Positions 7,953 through 15,519 of a stretch of 52,139 nucleotides of DNA are shown piece by piece (position 1 is the stretch's first letter; every line of letters begins with the position of its first letter). The notes under the pieces were generated by a model. It had not been told where the DNA came from. It ran no database searches and was given only the letters and a program-made list of their open reading frames with translations. Source of the DNA: a virus; the IMG/VR virus record IMGVR_UViG_3300030419_007825, positions 1-52,139 of that record; one strand, 5' to 3'. Made by a program: the position numbers and the translations under genes.

Positions 7953-8621
7953 ATGAAGTTATTTATTGATACAGCAAATTTAGATGAGATTAGTACTGCT
8001 CTAGAGTATGGTCTCGCACAGGGGGTAACAACAAATCCCTCTCTGCTGGCTAAAGAGCCGCAAGCAGACTTTTATGCTCATATCCAGAGGATTGCTGATG
8101 TGTGCACCGAGTTAAGCCCGGATATTCCTTTGTCCGTAGAGGTTTTCGCACAAACACCAGATGCAATGATCGACCAGGCCCATCATATCGTGGGAACAAT
8201 TAAATACACTAATTTAAATATCAAAATCCCCGTGGGGTTTGATGAAATGAGGGTGGTAAAAGCCCTCAGCAATGATGGGGTGAGGGTGAACTGTACTTGC
8301 TGTTTTACAGCCACTCAGATGCAGCTCGCCGCAGCCGCTGGCGCTCGTTATGTATCACTTTTTTACAATCGCGCTCTGGACAGCCAGATCGACGCCCTGC
8401 AAACTCTGCGCCGCACTAGAAAATTTATTGATACTAATCTTCTCAATTGTGAGATCATTGCGGGAAGTATTAGAAATGCTTATGACCTTGAGGACTGTTG
8501 GGATGCTGGGTGCGATATTGTAACAGCAGGGATGCCAGCCATACGCAAGTCGGTCGCGCACTTAAAGACAGACGAATCAGTGGAAGGGTTTTTGAAGGAT
8601 TTTGCAGCATGGATCGAATGA
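7953..8621 (+). CDS. talC: Transaldolase (TalC/MipB-type)
   Basis: The 222-residue protein has the short form typical of TalC and fructose-6-phosphate aldolase. It starts MKLFIDTANL with Asp6, has VTTNPSLL at 25-32, Glu63, and NIKIP with Lys91 as the Schiff-base lysine. NCTCCFTATQ at 113-122 and the YVSLFYNR strand complete the barrel. Transaldolase moves a dihydroxyacetone unit between sugar phosphates and can make sedoheptulose-7-phosphate, the precursor of activated heptoses. TalC is a known metabolic gene of cyanophages. Here it sits inside a glycan island, which suggests precursor supply rather than general pentose-phosphate flux; that is inference. Confidence 0.9.
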   Translation: MKLFIDTANLDEISTALEYGLAQGVTTNPSLLAKEPQADFYAHIQRIADVCTELSPDIPLSVEVFAQTPDAMIDQAHHIVGTIKYTNLNIKIPVGFDEMRVVKALSNDGVRVNCTCCFTATQMQLAAAAGARYVSLFYNRALDSQIDALQTLRRTRKFIDTNLLNCEIIAGSIRNAYDLEDCWDAGCDIVTAGMPAIRKSVAHLKTDESVEGFLKDFAAWIE

Positions 8622-8938
8622 CTTACGTAATTGATATTGACGACACCATATGTCGTACCAACGGCAGCGATTACGAAAATTCCCAACCTCTAAATGACCG
8701 GATTGCAGCGATAAATAAGTTGTATGAGGAGGGGCATACCATATTGTTTTTAACCGCTCGTGGAATGTGTCGAAACAACAATGATCAATTAGGCGCGATC
8801 GCTGAATTGTACAATTTTACCCACGATCAACTTGTGGCCTGGGGAGTTAAATTTCATAAATTGTTTTTGGGCAAGCCGGCTGGGGATGTGTACATAGACG
8901 ACAAAGCCTGTAAGGATACGGATTTTTTTGATGTATGA
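8609..8938 (+). CDS. Small HAD-superfamily sugar-phosphate phosphatase, Cj1435-like
   Basis: The protein has about 109 residues and is a minimal HAD fold. Motif I is DIDDT at 9-13 with both catalytic aspartates, motif II is the threonine in FLTARGM, and the C-terminal YIDDKA supplies the magnesium-binding acids after a GKP lysine. The arrangement resembles the small phosphatases of capsule clusters (Cj1435c type). In this context it could remove the C7 phosphate of a heptose bisphosphate, the GmhB step missing elsewhere in the window; this is inference. The ATG at 8609 has AAGGA ten bases upstream; 8618 forms an ATGA overlap with transaldolase and is an alternative. Confidence 0.75.
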   Translation: MDRMTYVIDIDDTICRTNGSDYENSQPLNDRIAAINKLYEEGHTILFLTARGMCRNNNDQLGAIAELYNFTHDQLVAWGVKFHKLFLGKPAGDVYIDDKACKDTDFFDV

Positions 8939-9626
8939 AACTCCGGACTGGTTTTTTGACAAGTTAAGGCAAAAACACAACTTTTGCTATGTAAGATACA
9001 ATGATGGCGAAATGATGGGCATTGATAGGGTTGGGGCCATAGCAGCAAGAGGGGACCAAGTTGTTAACCGTTCCTTACATGAGAAATTAATCGAGGGTAT
9101 CTCGCACCGGCAGGAAGATTATTATATTGGACTTCCCTGTGGGACTTGCTTCCCCAAACACGCCCAATTAGCCGCAGAGCTGACGCGGGGCCATGGTTGG
9201 ATAACATCAGCAGTGCTGCTAACCAATAGAAATTGGAAAAAATTCTATGATAATTTTCCGGACGCTTGCGGTGAGAGGTCTGTAATATGGGTGGGTGGCA
9301 AATCTCAATCTAAGCAAAATTTAATAGACTATGGACTGAATATAAAGAAGTGTGTTCTGGTGCCAGAAAAAAATAGTTGGACTTACTATGAAAAGTTAAA
9401 AGAATTAGTGCCCCCTCTTTTTGTTAAGAACGACATTGTCGCTGTATCGCTGGGTCCGACAGCAAGGGTGTTGTGTAAAGAATGGTTTGAGGAATACCCC
9501 GATACAACTTTTATAGATATGGGGAGCCTCTTAGACCCAGTAACGCGAGGGGTGTATTTTACTGCCCATAAGGGCTGGGACGAGACAGGGTTCAACCTGC
9601 AGAACAGGTGTCCAGAGTGCAATTGA
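8931..9626 (+). CDS. Putative GT-D-type glycosyltransferase
   Basis: The 231-residue protein has RYNDGE at about residues 22-27, close to the 'R-F/Y-x-D-G-E' signature of GT-D fold transferases (formerly DUF1792). Further on are GLPCGTC, a region with alternating strands and helices, and a VSLGPTARVL stretch with an 'IDMGSLLDP' segment near the end that resembles the C-terminal nucleotide-sugar site of this family. Three cysteines at the C-terminus (including CPEC) may bind metal. It overlaps the phosphatase gene by 8 bases. The donor is unknown. The fold assignment rests on the DGE motif and general layout. Confidence 0.55.
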   Translation: MYETPDWFFDKLRQKHNFCYVRYNDGEMMGIDRVGAIAARGDQVVNRSLHEKLIEGISHRQEDYYIGLPCGTCFPKHAQLAAELTRGHGWITSAVLLTNRNWKKFYDNFPDACGERSVIWVGGKSQSKQNLIDYGLNIKKCVLVPEKNSWTYYEKLKELVPPLFVKNDIVAVSLGPTARVLCKEWFEEYPDTTFIDMGSLLDPVTRGVYFTAHKGWDETGFNLQNRCPECN

Positions 9627-10468
9627 AGAAAGTGCTTTTTGCCGGCCCATGGGTGGGAGAGTTTGGTTGGGAACTATTTTGCTGGCATGCCTACGTTAGA
9701 AGCCTTTCAAGGTTTTATGATGAGACTGTGTGTGTTGGCCCACCACATTCCGAGTTCATGTATAGAGATTTTTGTGATAAGTACATAAACTTCACCCCTG
9801 AATATGGTGATTATAGAGACTCGTTTTACAAAGTTGGATTTTCTATTGATGGTCCCCTTATTCGTGGACTAATGAAAAAAGCAGAAATCTCTACAGAAGA
9901 AAATCAGGTTTCGATATTTGCACCTCGGAGAATTGGAGATCCGCCGCGTACACATTACAATGAAAAGTTCCAATTTGGCAATCAACTTATTGCACCTGAG
10001 TATATTAAATTTGGAACACAAAGAGAAGAATACAAAAACACCATTATTTTTCACGCTAGGAATAGGACCTTGCGTCAGGGAGATAACTGGCACGAAGATA
10101 ATTGGAAACCCTTAGCTGAATCTTTGCTTACTAAAGGATACGAGATAGTTTCAATAGGGCTCAAGAGCGAGTCGCTGCATATTGAGAACACAACAGACAA
10201 GAGAGAATGCGATCAACAAGAGTTATTAGATATTTTACATAGTGGTGTTGCGATTTTTGGACCATCATCCGGCGCAATGCATTTAGCAACCCTATGCGGA
10301 TGCTCGCAGATAGTTTGGACAACCGACTATAATTTAGAGAGGTATACAAAAAATTGGAACCCTTTCGAAACGCCTGTGTTATTCTTGTCGAAGCATGGCT
10401 GGCAACCACCTCCCGAATATGTATTTGAGGAATTTGGCAAATGGGGGCGCCACGGAGGAGGTATATAG
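9608..10468 (+). CDS. GT9 (heptosyltransferase)-like glycosyltransferase
   Basis: The protein has about 286 residues. It begins with a Rossmann strand and the loop GEFGWEL and has a C-terminal half with GPSSGAMHLATLCG. The latter matches the 'G-x-D-S-G-x-M-H-L-A-A-A' signature of GT9 heptosyltransferases, with serine in place of aspartate. Between them is IIFHARNR, resembling the start of the donor domain. A transferase of this family suits the activated-heptose genes upstream. The start is unclear: GTG at 9608, GTG at 9617 or TTG at 9623 are all possible and all overlap the previous gene. It could equally use another NDP-sugar. Confidence 0.65.
   Translation: MSRVQLKKVLFAGPWVGEFGWELFCWHAYVRSLSRFYDETVCVGPPHSEFMYRDFCDKYINFTPEYGDYRDSFYKVGFSIDGPLIRGLMKKAEISTEENQVSIFAPRRIGDPPRTHYNEKFQFGNQLIAPEYIKFGTQREEYKNTIIFHARNRTLRQGDNWHEDNWKPLAESLLTKGYEIVSIGLKSESLHIENTTDKRECDQQELLDILHSGVAIFGPSSGAMHLATLCGCSQIVWTTDYNLERYTKNWNPFETPVLFLSKHGWQPPPEYVFEEFGKWGRHGGGI
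10454..10461 (+). promoter_or_regulatory. Shine-Dalgarno that fixes the sulfotransferase start
   Basis: GGAGGAGG lies nine bases before the ATG at 10471. It supports that start over an in-frame ATG at 10441 inside the preceding gene. The site overlaps the end of the GT9-like coding sequence. Confidence 0.7.
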
Positions 10469-10470
10469 GA

Positions 10471-11133
10471 ATGAGTAAGAGTAGCGAAATTGAAAAGCAT
10501 TTTTTGGATGCATTTGCAACCACTAATAAAGAGTTTATTTATATACCAATACCAAAGACGGGCACCAGATCAATCCTTAAACTGATGAATAAGATTTATG
10601 GAAAAGACCTTAAATTTTCTCACCACTCCTATAAATGGGTAGCCAACACGATCTCCCAAGCAGAGTTGGCGCGCGCAAAAGTTTTTGCAACCGTTAGAAA
10701 TCCCTGGGCTAGGATGTATTCTATATTTTCATATTATGGACCTCAGAGTAAGTTCCCTCTTAAGTCAAAAAACTTCAGGGATTTTATAATGACATCTCCC
10801 ATAGAATATGCCAATTGGTATCAGGACGAGGGCTGCTGGGAAGATTTTTATAATCAATCTCGATGGCTCGCAGATGTGTCCGGAGAAATAAAAGTTGATA
10901 AAATATTTAAATTAGAAAATTTAAATAATCGAGATCTTAATGGTTTTTTTGGAGTAAGTGGGCACAAGATTTATCATGTAAATCGGTCTACCTCCAAGAA
11001 GCAACATTACTCTTTATTTTACGATGATGATATGATTGAAGTCGTTTATAAATTGTGCAAAGAGGACATCGACAATTTTAATTATAATTTTGAATACAAA
11101 GAGAACACAGAGAAGAGGGATAAAAATGGATAA
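10471..11133 (+). CDS. PAPS-dependent carbohydrate sulfotransferase
   Basis: The 220-residue protein carries both co-factor motifs of this family. PKTGTRSI at 28-35 is the 5'-phosphosulfate loop with its lysine and threonine. VRNPWARMYSIFSYY at 75-89 is the 3'-phosphate site with Arg76 and Ser84. This is the layout of the carbohydrate sulfotransferase 2 family, which moves sulfate from PAPS to a sugar hydroxyl. The phage would depend on host PAPS. Its place among glycosyltransferases argues for a glycan substrate. This gene and the next are noticeably AT-rich compared with the rest of the island, suggesting separate acquisition. Confidence 0.83.
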   Translation: MSKSSEIEKHFLDAFATTNKEFIYIPIPKTGTRSILKLMNKIYGKDLKFSHHSYKWVANTISQAELARAKVFATVRNPWARMYSIFSYYGPQSKFPLKSKNFRDFIMTSPIEYANWYQDEGCWEDFYNQSRWLADVSGEIKVDKIFKLENLNNRDLNGFFGVSGHKIYHVNRSTSKKQHYSLFYDDDMIEVVYKLCKEDIDNFNYNFEYKENTEKRDKNG

Positions 11134-11755
11134 AAAATTGTTAAAGCTTACGGAAGATGGCTTGAGCTTATGGTATGAAGAAAATTATGATAAAAGTTGG
11201 TTTGTTGAGTGCACGGGTGTGGAATATTTAAAGAATTATTACACAAATCATCGCCCTAGACTGTTTGAGCGCTATCACGGATGGTTTGGTAGCCTAGGCC
11301 TAACAGGACATGGACTAGATCTTGGATTCACCAATGGAAGAGGGATTTACTTCTTTTCTAGGATCTTCCCACACTGCAAAATTACGGCCATTGATTTTAA
11401 TAAAAATACAGAATTAATACACGACCACCTAAAGAATTTAATTCCACAGATTGTAGAACTAAGAACCGAAAATTGTTCTGCTCTTTCCGATCCAGATGAA
11501 AAATATGATTTTTGCACCTCGACAGATTTTTATGAACATGTAGATGAGAGCACATATTTTAAGTCAATAAGAGAAGTTCATAGAGTTTTAAAAAAGCAAG
11601 GAAAATTTTGTGTATATTTAGGAAAAACAATCCTACCGGAGCACATTAATTTGAGACCTGATTGGCAAGTATTCCAAGATATGAAACATAACGGCTTTAA
11701 ATTTATAGATAAAAGAAATGATTTACTAGTTTTTGAAAAAAATGAAACTTCTTAG
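11126..11755 (+). CDS. SAM-dependent methyltransferase (class I)
   Basis: The 209-residue protein has motif I in GLDLGFTNGRG, an acidic strand end in ITAIDFNKN (motif II) and a region CTSTDFYEHVDE followed by 'VHRVLKKQGKFCVYLG', the usual layout of Methyltransf_11-type enzymes. Next to a sulfotransferase and many transferases it most likely makes an O- or N-methyl group on a sugar. The ATG at 11126 overlaps the sulfotransferase stop by 8 bases and has AGAGGGA upstream. A longer open frame back to 11036 lies wholly over the sulfotransferase gene and is rejected. Very AT-rich: by hand count only 12 of 60 bases at 11701-11760 are G or C. Confidence 0.8.
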   Translation: MDKKLLKLTEDGLSLWYEENYDKSWFVECTGVEYLKNYYTNHRPRLFERYHGWFGSLGLTGHGLDLGFTNGRGIYFFSRIFPHCKITAIDFNKNTELIHDHLKNLIPQIVELRTENCSALSDPDEKYDFCTSTDFYEHVDESTYFKSIREVHRVLKKQGKFCVYLGKTILPEHINLRPDWQVFQDMKHNGFKFIDKRNDLLVFEKNETS

Positions 11756-12749
11756 CGTAATTGGCACAAGGCCACAATATATTAAAATAAAGCCATTCTA
11801 TGATTTTTGCAAAAGGCAAAACATAGATCATCAAATTCTGGATACACTTCAGCATTACTCCGATAATGTTTCGAAAGATTTAATTGGTGACCTTGACCTC
11901 AGAATAGATTTTACCTTAAAAACACGAAAAGACAGCGAGCTTTCCTTCATCGCGGGTGCACTAGAAGAAATAGGACAAATTCTTCAAAGAGAAAGTCCCG
12001 ATTATGTTTTGGTTTATGGTGACACGAACTCTACCCTGTGTGCGTCTTTAGCGGCCTATAAATTGAATATTCCCGTTGCTCATGTGGAAGCAGGGCTGCG
12101 ATGTGGAGATATTCGCGTCCCGGAAGAGGTAAACCGGATCTTTGCAGATACAGTAGCGGCGATACAATTGTGTTCTTCCAAAGCTGGAATGAAAAACCTT
12201 CAACGTGGAATATATTGTGGGGATTTAGAGTATGAGATTTTAAACACCATAAACCCTTCAGTTGTACATGGCGATTTTGGAGTAATGACAATTCATCGAC
12301 AGAGTAATACCACGCCAGAGCAATTGCACAAGATTCTAGATTTTTGCTCCCAAATTCCTCACCATATTCGTTTTTATGTACACCACCGTACGTTGCCATT
12401 CTTGCGCTACGTCGACCTTCCTACCAATATAGAGGTGTACGAATCGTGTCCTTATTCGGAGATGGTGAAGAACTTGGCAGAATGTAAATTTATTTTGACA
12501 GACTCGGGTGGGATTCAGAAAACGGCCCCTTTTTTTGGCAAGAAAACTTTGGTGTTTCGGTCTAAAATTGAGTGGACCGAGACCGAAGAGGCCGGGTATG
12601 TCAAAAAAGCGGATTATAGCAAAGAGAGCCTAAATTGGCTCCTATCAGGGAATACACGACGCTCGCCTGCTTTCTATGGGAGCACCACTAACACGACTTC
12701 GGAGATAATCTATAATTCCATCGCCCAAGACCTGGAGGGTCGAGCCTAA
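11742..12749 (+). CDS. UDP-HexNAc(A) 2-epimerase, WecB/WbpI family
   Basis: The 335-residue protein is a non-hydrolysing UDP-N-acetylhexosamine 2-epimerase: VIGTRPQ at 6-12, GDTNST at 93-98, HVEAGLR at 114-120, PEEVNR at 127-132, HR at 185-186 and DSGGIQK at 255-261. Two differences from WecB/MnaA stand out. The segment after DSGGIQ reads KTAPFFGKK, and the later motif is IEWTE instead of the 'TERPE' of MnaA. As I recall, WbpI and WlbD, which epimerise UDP-2,3-diacetamido-2,3-dideoxy-glucuronic acid, have 'TEW' here. The neighbouring WbpE- and WbpB-like genes support the same reading. Start at 11742 is chosen over a TTG at 11733. Confidence 0.85.
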   Translation: MKLLSVIGTRPQYIKIKPFYDFCKRQNIDHQILDTLQHYSDNVSKDLIGDLDLRIDFTLKTRKDSELSFIAGALEEIGQILQRESPDYVLVYGDTNSTLCASLAAYKLNIPVAHVEAGLRCGDIRVPEEVNRIFADTVAAIQLCSSKAGMKNLQRGIYCGDLEYEILNTINPSVVHGDFGVMTIHRQSNTTPEQLHKILDFCSQIPHHIRFYVHHRTLPFLRYVDLPTNIEVYESCPYSEMVKNLAECKFILTDSGGIQKTAPFFGKKTLVFRSKIEWTETEEAGYVKKADYSKESLNWLLSGNTRRSPAFYGSTTNTTSEIIYNSIAQDLEGRA

Positions 12750-13837
12750 TGAGTGTGCCATTATTTGATTTGCGGAGAGTTATTCATCCGCATGCGTCTT
12801 CTTTAAGGAGGGCATTTGAATCCTCTCTCGAAACCTGTCATTTTATCAACGGTCCTGCAGTTACAGACTGGGAGGCCGACTTGGATGACTATTTGGGGGC
12901 TGGTAAGAGTTTGGGCATCTCAAGTGGAACGGATGCATTGTTGGCCATTTTTATGGCCCTAGGACTTGAACCTGGGAGCGAGATATTGGTGACGTCCTTT
13001 ACATTTGTCGCCTCAGCGACGTCTATCGTAAGAGCAGGACTCAAGCCGGTGTTCGTTGATACAGCACCCCAATCTTTCCACCCTGGTCTTGAAGAATACG
13101 CGGCCGCCATGACTACAAATACTAAGGCAGTATTGTTAGTTCATATCTTCGGTGCGCCCAACAATATGGCCGAGATGGTTAACTTTTGCAAAACCAATGA
13201 TCTCCTATTAATTGAAGATTGCGCCCAGTCTTTAGGCGCCGAATGGGAAGGTCAAAAAATAGGTACTTTTGGGGATGCTAGTGCGTTCAGTTTTTTCCCG
13301 GCAAAGAACCTAGGTTGTTTTGGGGACGGCGGCGCCGTATCGACACCCTCGACCAAAATATATGAAACTATTAAAGCAATTAGGTCACATGGTGCAAAAA
13401 CAAAGTACCATACCGAAATGATGGGAGGCAATTTTCGTCTAGACACAATTCAGGCATCAATCTTGAGTGTTCTCTTGCCTGCATTGTCCGGTTGGCTTTC
13501 CCAGAGGGGCGAGAATGCTTTATATTATCTTGAGCACATTAATGAAAGTAAAAGCACACAACTTCCTGAGAATCTCAAAGGGCATTCGTGGAACCAGTTT
13601 ACTCTACGATCGTCCAGGCGCGATGCTCTTAAAATATATTTAGATGAAAATAACATAGGAAATGCAGTATACTATCCTATACCGTTACACAAACAACCTT
13701 TATTTGCCACCACTACTACCCAGTGTCTTCCGAACGTAGAAAAACTGTGTAAAGAGGTTTTATCGCTTCCAATATATCCTGGATTAACGCGAGATGAGCA
13801 AATAGAAGTAGTCGATAAGATTAACTGTTTTAAATAA
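12749..13837 (+). CDS. PLP-dependent sugar aminotransferase (DegT/DnrJ/EryC1, WbpE-like)
   Basis: The 362-residue protein fits the family length. SSGTDALL at 58-65 binds PLP phosphate, EDCAQ at 156-160 holds the PLP-ring aspartate and glutamine, and FFPAKNLGCFGDGG at 182-195 carries the Schiff-base lysine, Lys186. The GxNFRLDxIQAS stretch near 230-240 is also typical. It would transfer an amino group from glutamate to a keto-sugar nucleotide. Next to a WbpB-like dehydrogenase, the likely substrate is UDP-2-acetamido-3-keto-hexuronic acid, the WbpE reaction. The start is supported by GGAGGG and a TAATG overlap with the epimerase gene. Confidence 0.9.
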   Translation: MSVPLFDLRRVIHPHASSLRRAFESSLETCHFINGPAVTDWEADLDDYLGAGKSLGISSGTDALLAIFMALGLEPGSEILVTSFTFVASATSIVRAGLKPVFVDTAPQSFHPGLEEYAAAMTTNTKAVLLVHIFGAPNNMAEMVNFCKTNDLLLIEDCAQSLGAEWEGQKIGTFGDASAFSFFPAKNLGCFGDGGAVSTPSTKIYETIKAIRSHGAKTKYHTEMMGGNFRLDTIQASILSVLLPALSGWLSQRGENALYYLEHINESKSTQLPENLKGHSWNQFTLRSSRRDALKIYLDENNIGNAVYYPIPLHKQPLFATTTTQCLPNVEKLCKEVLSLPIYPGLTRDEQIEVVDKINCFK

Positions 13838-13872
13838 TGTTGGTTGACAAGGACTGAACAGGTGGGAACACA

Positions 13873-14547
13873 ATGATATATATATTAACATACGACTCTT
13901 TTCATAGAAAAACGCAAGATCTCCTTTTGCGCCTTAAGGCTACCGGAGTGTCAGAGGCGCATGTATTAATTACCCCATGGGAAGATAGAAAAAATCACGT
14001 TCCCCTCATTCCTCATAGACCCCCCACAACTTTAGAAGTTGATACTGTCACTCTTTGCGACAGATTATCTTTTAAAAGCACAAAGATTGATTCATTCGAT
14101 GAGATGCCCCCACTGGAAGAAGAAGACTTTATTTTGATTGGGGGCGCCGGTATCCTACCAGAAAAAGTAGTAAAAAGCGGAAAAGTTATCAATTCTCATC
14201 CCGGCTATCTTCCGTACTGCCGCGGCCTGGATTCCTATAAATGGGCTATCTACGAAGGTAAGCCAATTGGGGTTACAACCCATATAGTATCGGAAGGGTG
14301 TGACACTGGTAAATTGATTAAGGCAAAACTGGTGCCGTTATATTCATGGGATACTTTTCATAGTGTAGCTCAAAGACAGTACGAACTAGAAATTGATATG
14401 CTTGTCGAGGCTATAAAAGATATAAAAACCTCTAAGTTGGAGCCCATAGACGAAACTCGGTCTTCGCCCAAAAGAAGAATGAAACACTCCATGGAGGTTC
14501 GTTTGTTGTCTCGATTTCAACAGATAGTAGACAAGTGTGAGATTTAA
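13873..14547 (+). CDS. Sugar N-formyltransferase
   Basis: The 224-residue protein has the catalytic triad of 10-formyl-tetrahydrofolate-dependent formyltransferases: Asn107 and His109 in INSHPGYLPY, and Asp144 in EGCDTGKLI. The fold also includes IGGAGILP before it and GVTTHIV between. It lacks the C-terminal domain of Met-tRNA formyltransferase and is not close to PurN in surroundings, so a nucleotide-sugar amine is the likely acceptor, as for VioF, FdtF and related enzymes. It sits between the aminotransferase and the 3-dehydrogenase, where a WbpD acetyltransferase would be expected. GGTGGGA serves as ribosome binding site; 35 bases separate it from the previous gene. Confidence 0.85.
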   Translation: MIYILTYDSFHRKTQDLLLRLKATGVSEAHVLITPWEDRKNHVPLIPHRPPTTLEVDTVTLCDRLSFKSTKIDSFDEMPPLEEEDFILIGGAGILPEKVVKSGKVINSHPGYLPYCRGLDSYKWAIYEGKPIGVTTHIVSEGCDTGKLIKAKLVPLYSWDTFHSVAQRQYELEIDMLVEAIKDIKTSKLEPIDETRSSPKRRMKHSMEVRLLSRFQQIVDKCEI

Positions 14548-14574
14548 TTAAGTGCCTGAAAAAAGGAAAATAAA

Positions 14575-15516
14575 ATGTTGAGATTTGGACTACTGGGTGC
14601 TGCTGGTTTTGTGGCGCCCCGCCACCTGCAGGCGATAAAAGAAACCAACAATAACTTATTAGCAGCAATAGATCCTCACGACTCAGTGGGGATCCTAGAT
14701 TCTTACTTCCCTCAAGCTGATTTTTTTACCGAGCCGGAAAGATTTGAAAGACACCTAGATCGCCTTAAGGACAAGGGGAAAAAGCTCGATTATTTATCCA
14801 TTTGTTCGCCAAATTATTTACATGATGCCCACATAAGAATGGGGCTTAAGAATGATATTGATGTGGTGTGTGAAAAGCCACTCTTGGTAAACCCTAAAAA
14901 CGTTGAATTGTTAAAAAAACTAGAGAAGGAAACGGGAAGAAAAATAAATTGCATTTTGCAACTTAGACTTCATGACACTATCGTCTCACTGAAAAAAGAT
15001 ATAGATAAAAATAAAATTTATGATATAGATTTAACTTATATAACACGTCGAGGAAAGTGGTACGAATACTCTTGGAAAGGTGATATTCATAAATCTGGAG
15101 GCCTTGCCATGAATATCGGAATTCATTTTTTTGATATGCTCATGTGGATTTTTGGAGAGTGCCTCGAAAGTAAAGTTTTTTATAGAACAGCGGACGCTAT
15201 TAGTGGGCGCTTGGTTCTCGACAGAGCACGAGTTAGATGGACTTTGAGCACTGATTCCACCATGTTACCAAAAAATGTTAAGGCTCCGTATCGGTCAATA
15301 TTAATCGATGGGAAAGAGCTGGAATTTAGTCATGGGTTTACAGATTTACATACAAAAAGCTACAAGCAGGTTATTGAGGGTGAAGGATTTGGCACTGCCG
15401 ACGTGATGGGGTCGCTAGAGGCCACCAGTGAAATAATGTCCTCCCGGATAGAGCCAGTTCTAGATAGGGCTTGGGTCCACCCTCTCTGTCCGGTGCTGGC
15501 CCTCCAGGAGAAGTAA
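14575..15516 (+). CDS. Gfo/Idh/MocA oxidoreductase, WbpB/WlbA-like UDP-HexNAcA 3-dehydrogenase
   Basis: The 313-residue length equals that of WlbA. The N-terminus has the NAD-binding GLLGAAGFVAPRH, EKP at 100-102 carries the family lysine, and LRLHDTI, YITRRGKWYEYSWKGD (155-170) and SGGLAMNIGIHFFDML (174-189) match what I recall of WbpB/WlbA almost word for word. These enzymes oxidise C3 of UDP-2-acetamido-2-deoxy-glucuronic acid, making the substrate of the WbpE/WlbC aminotransferase. A separate UDP-GlcNAc 6-dehydrogenase (WbpA) is not in the window, so the substrate must come from the host or from elsewhere in the phage. AAAGGA precedes the start. Confidence 0.88.
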   Translation: MLRFGLLGAAGFVAPRHLQAIKETNNNLLAAIDPHDSVGILDSYFPQADFFTEPERFERHLDRLKDKGKKLDYLSICSPNYLHDAHIRMGLKNDIDVVCEKPLLVNPKNVELLKKLEKETGRKINCILQLRLHDTIVSLKKDIDKNKIYDIDLTYITRRGKWYEYSWKGDIHKSGGLAMNIGIHFFDMLMWIFGECLESKVFYRTADAISGRLVLDRARVRWTLSTDSTMLPKNVKAPYRSILIDGKELEFSHGFTDLHTKSYKQVIEGEGFGTADVMGSLEATSEIMSSRIEPVLDRAWVHPLCPVLALQEK

Positions 15517-15519
15517 AAG

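Noticed and set aside
11742-12749. Plain WecB/MnaA UDP-GlcNAc 2-epimerase
   Set aside because: Not excluded, but the 'IEW' motif, the 'KTAPFF' segment and the WbpB/WbpE-like neighbours favour the WbpI type.
13844-13849. TTGACA, a possible sigma-70 -35 box before the formyltransferase gene
   Set aside because: No acceptable -10 box follows at 16-18 bases (the sequence there is AACACA).
13873-14547. Methionyl-tRNA formyltransferase or PurN
   Set aside because: The C-terminal tRNA-binding domain is absent and the neighbours are nucleotide-sugar genes.
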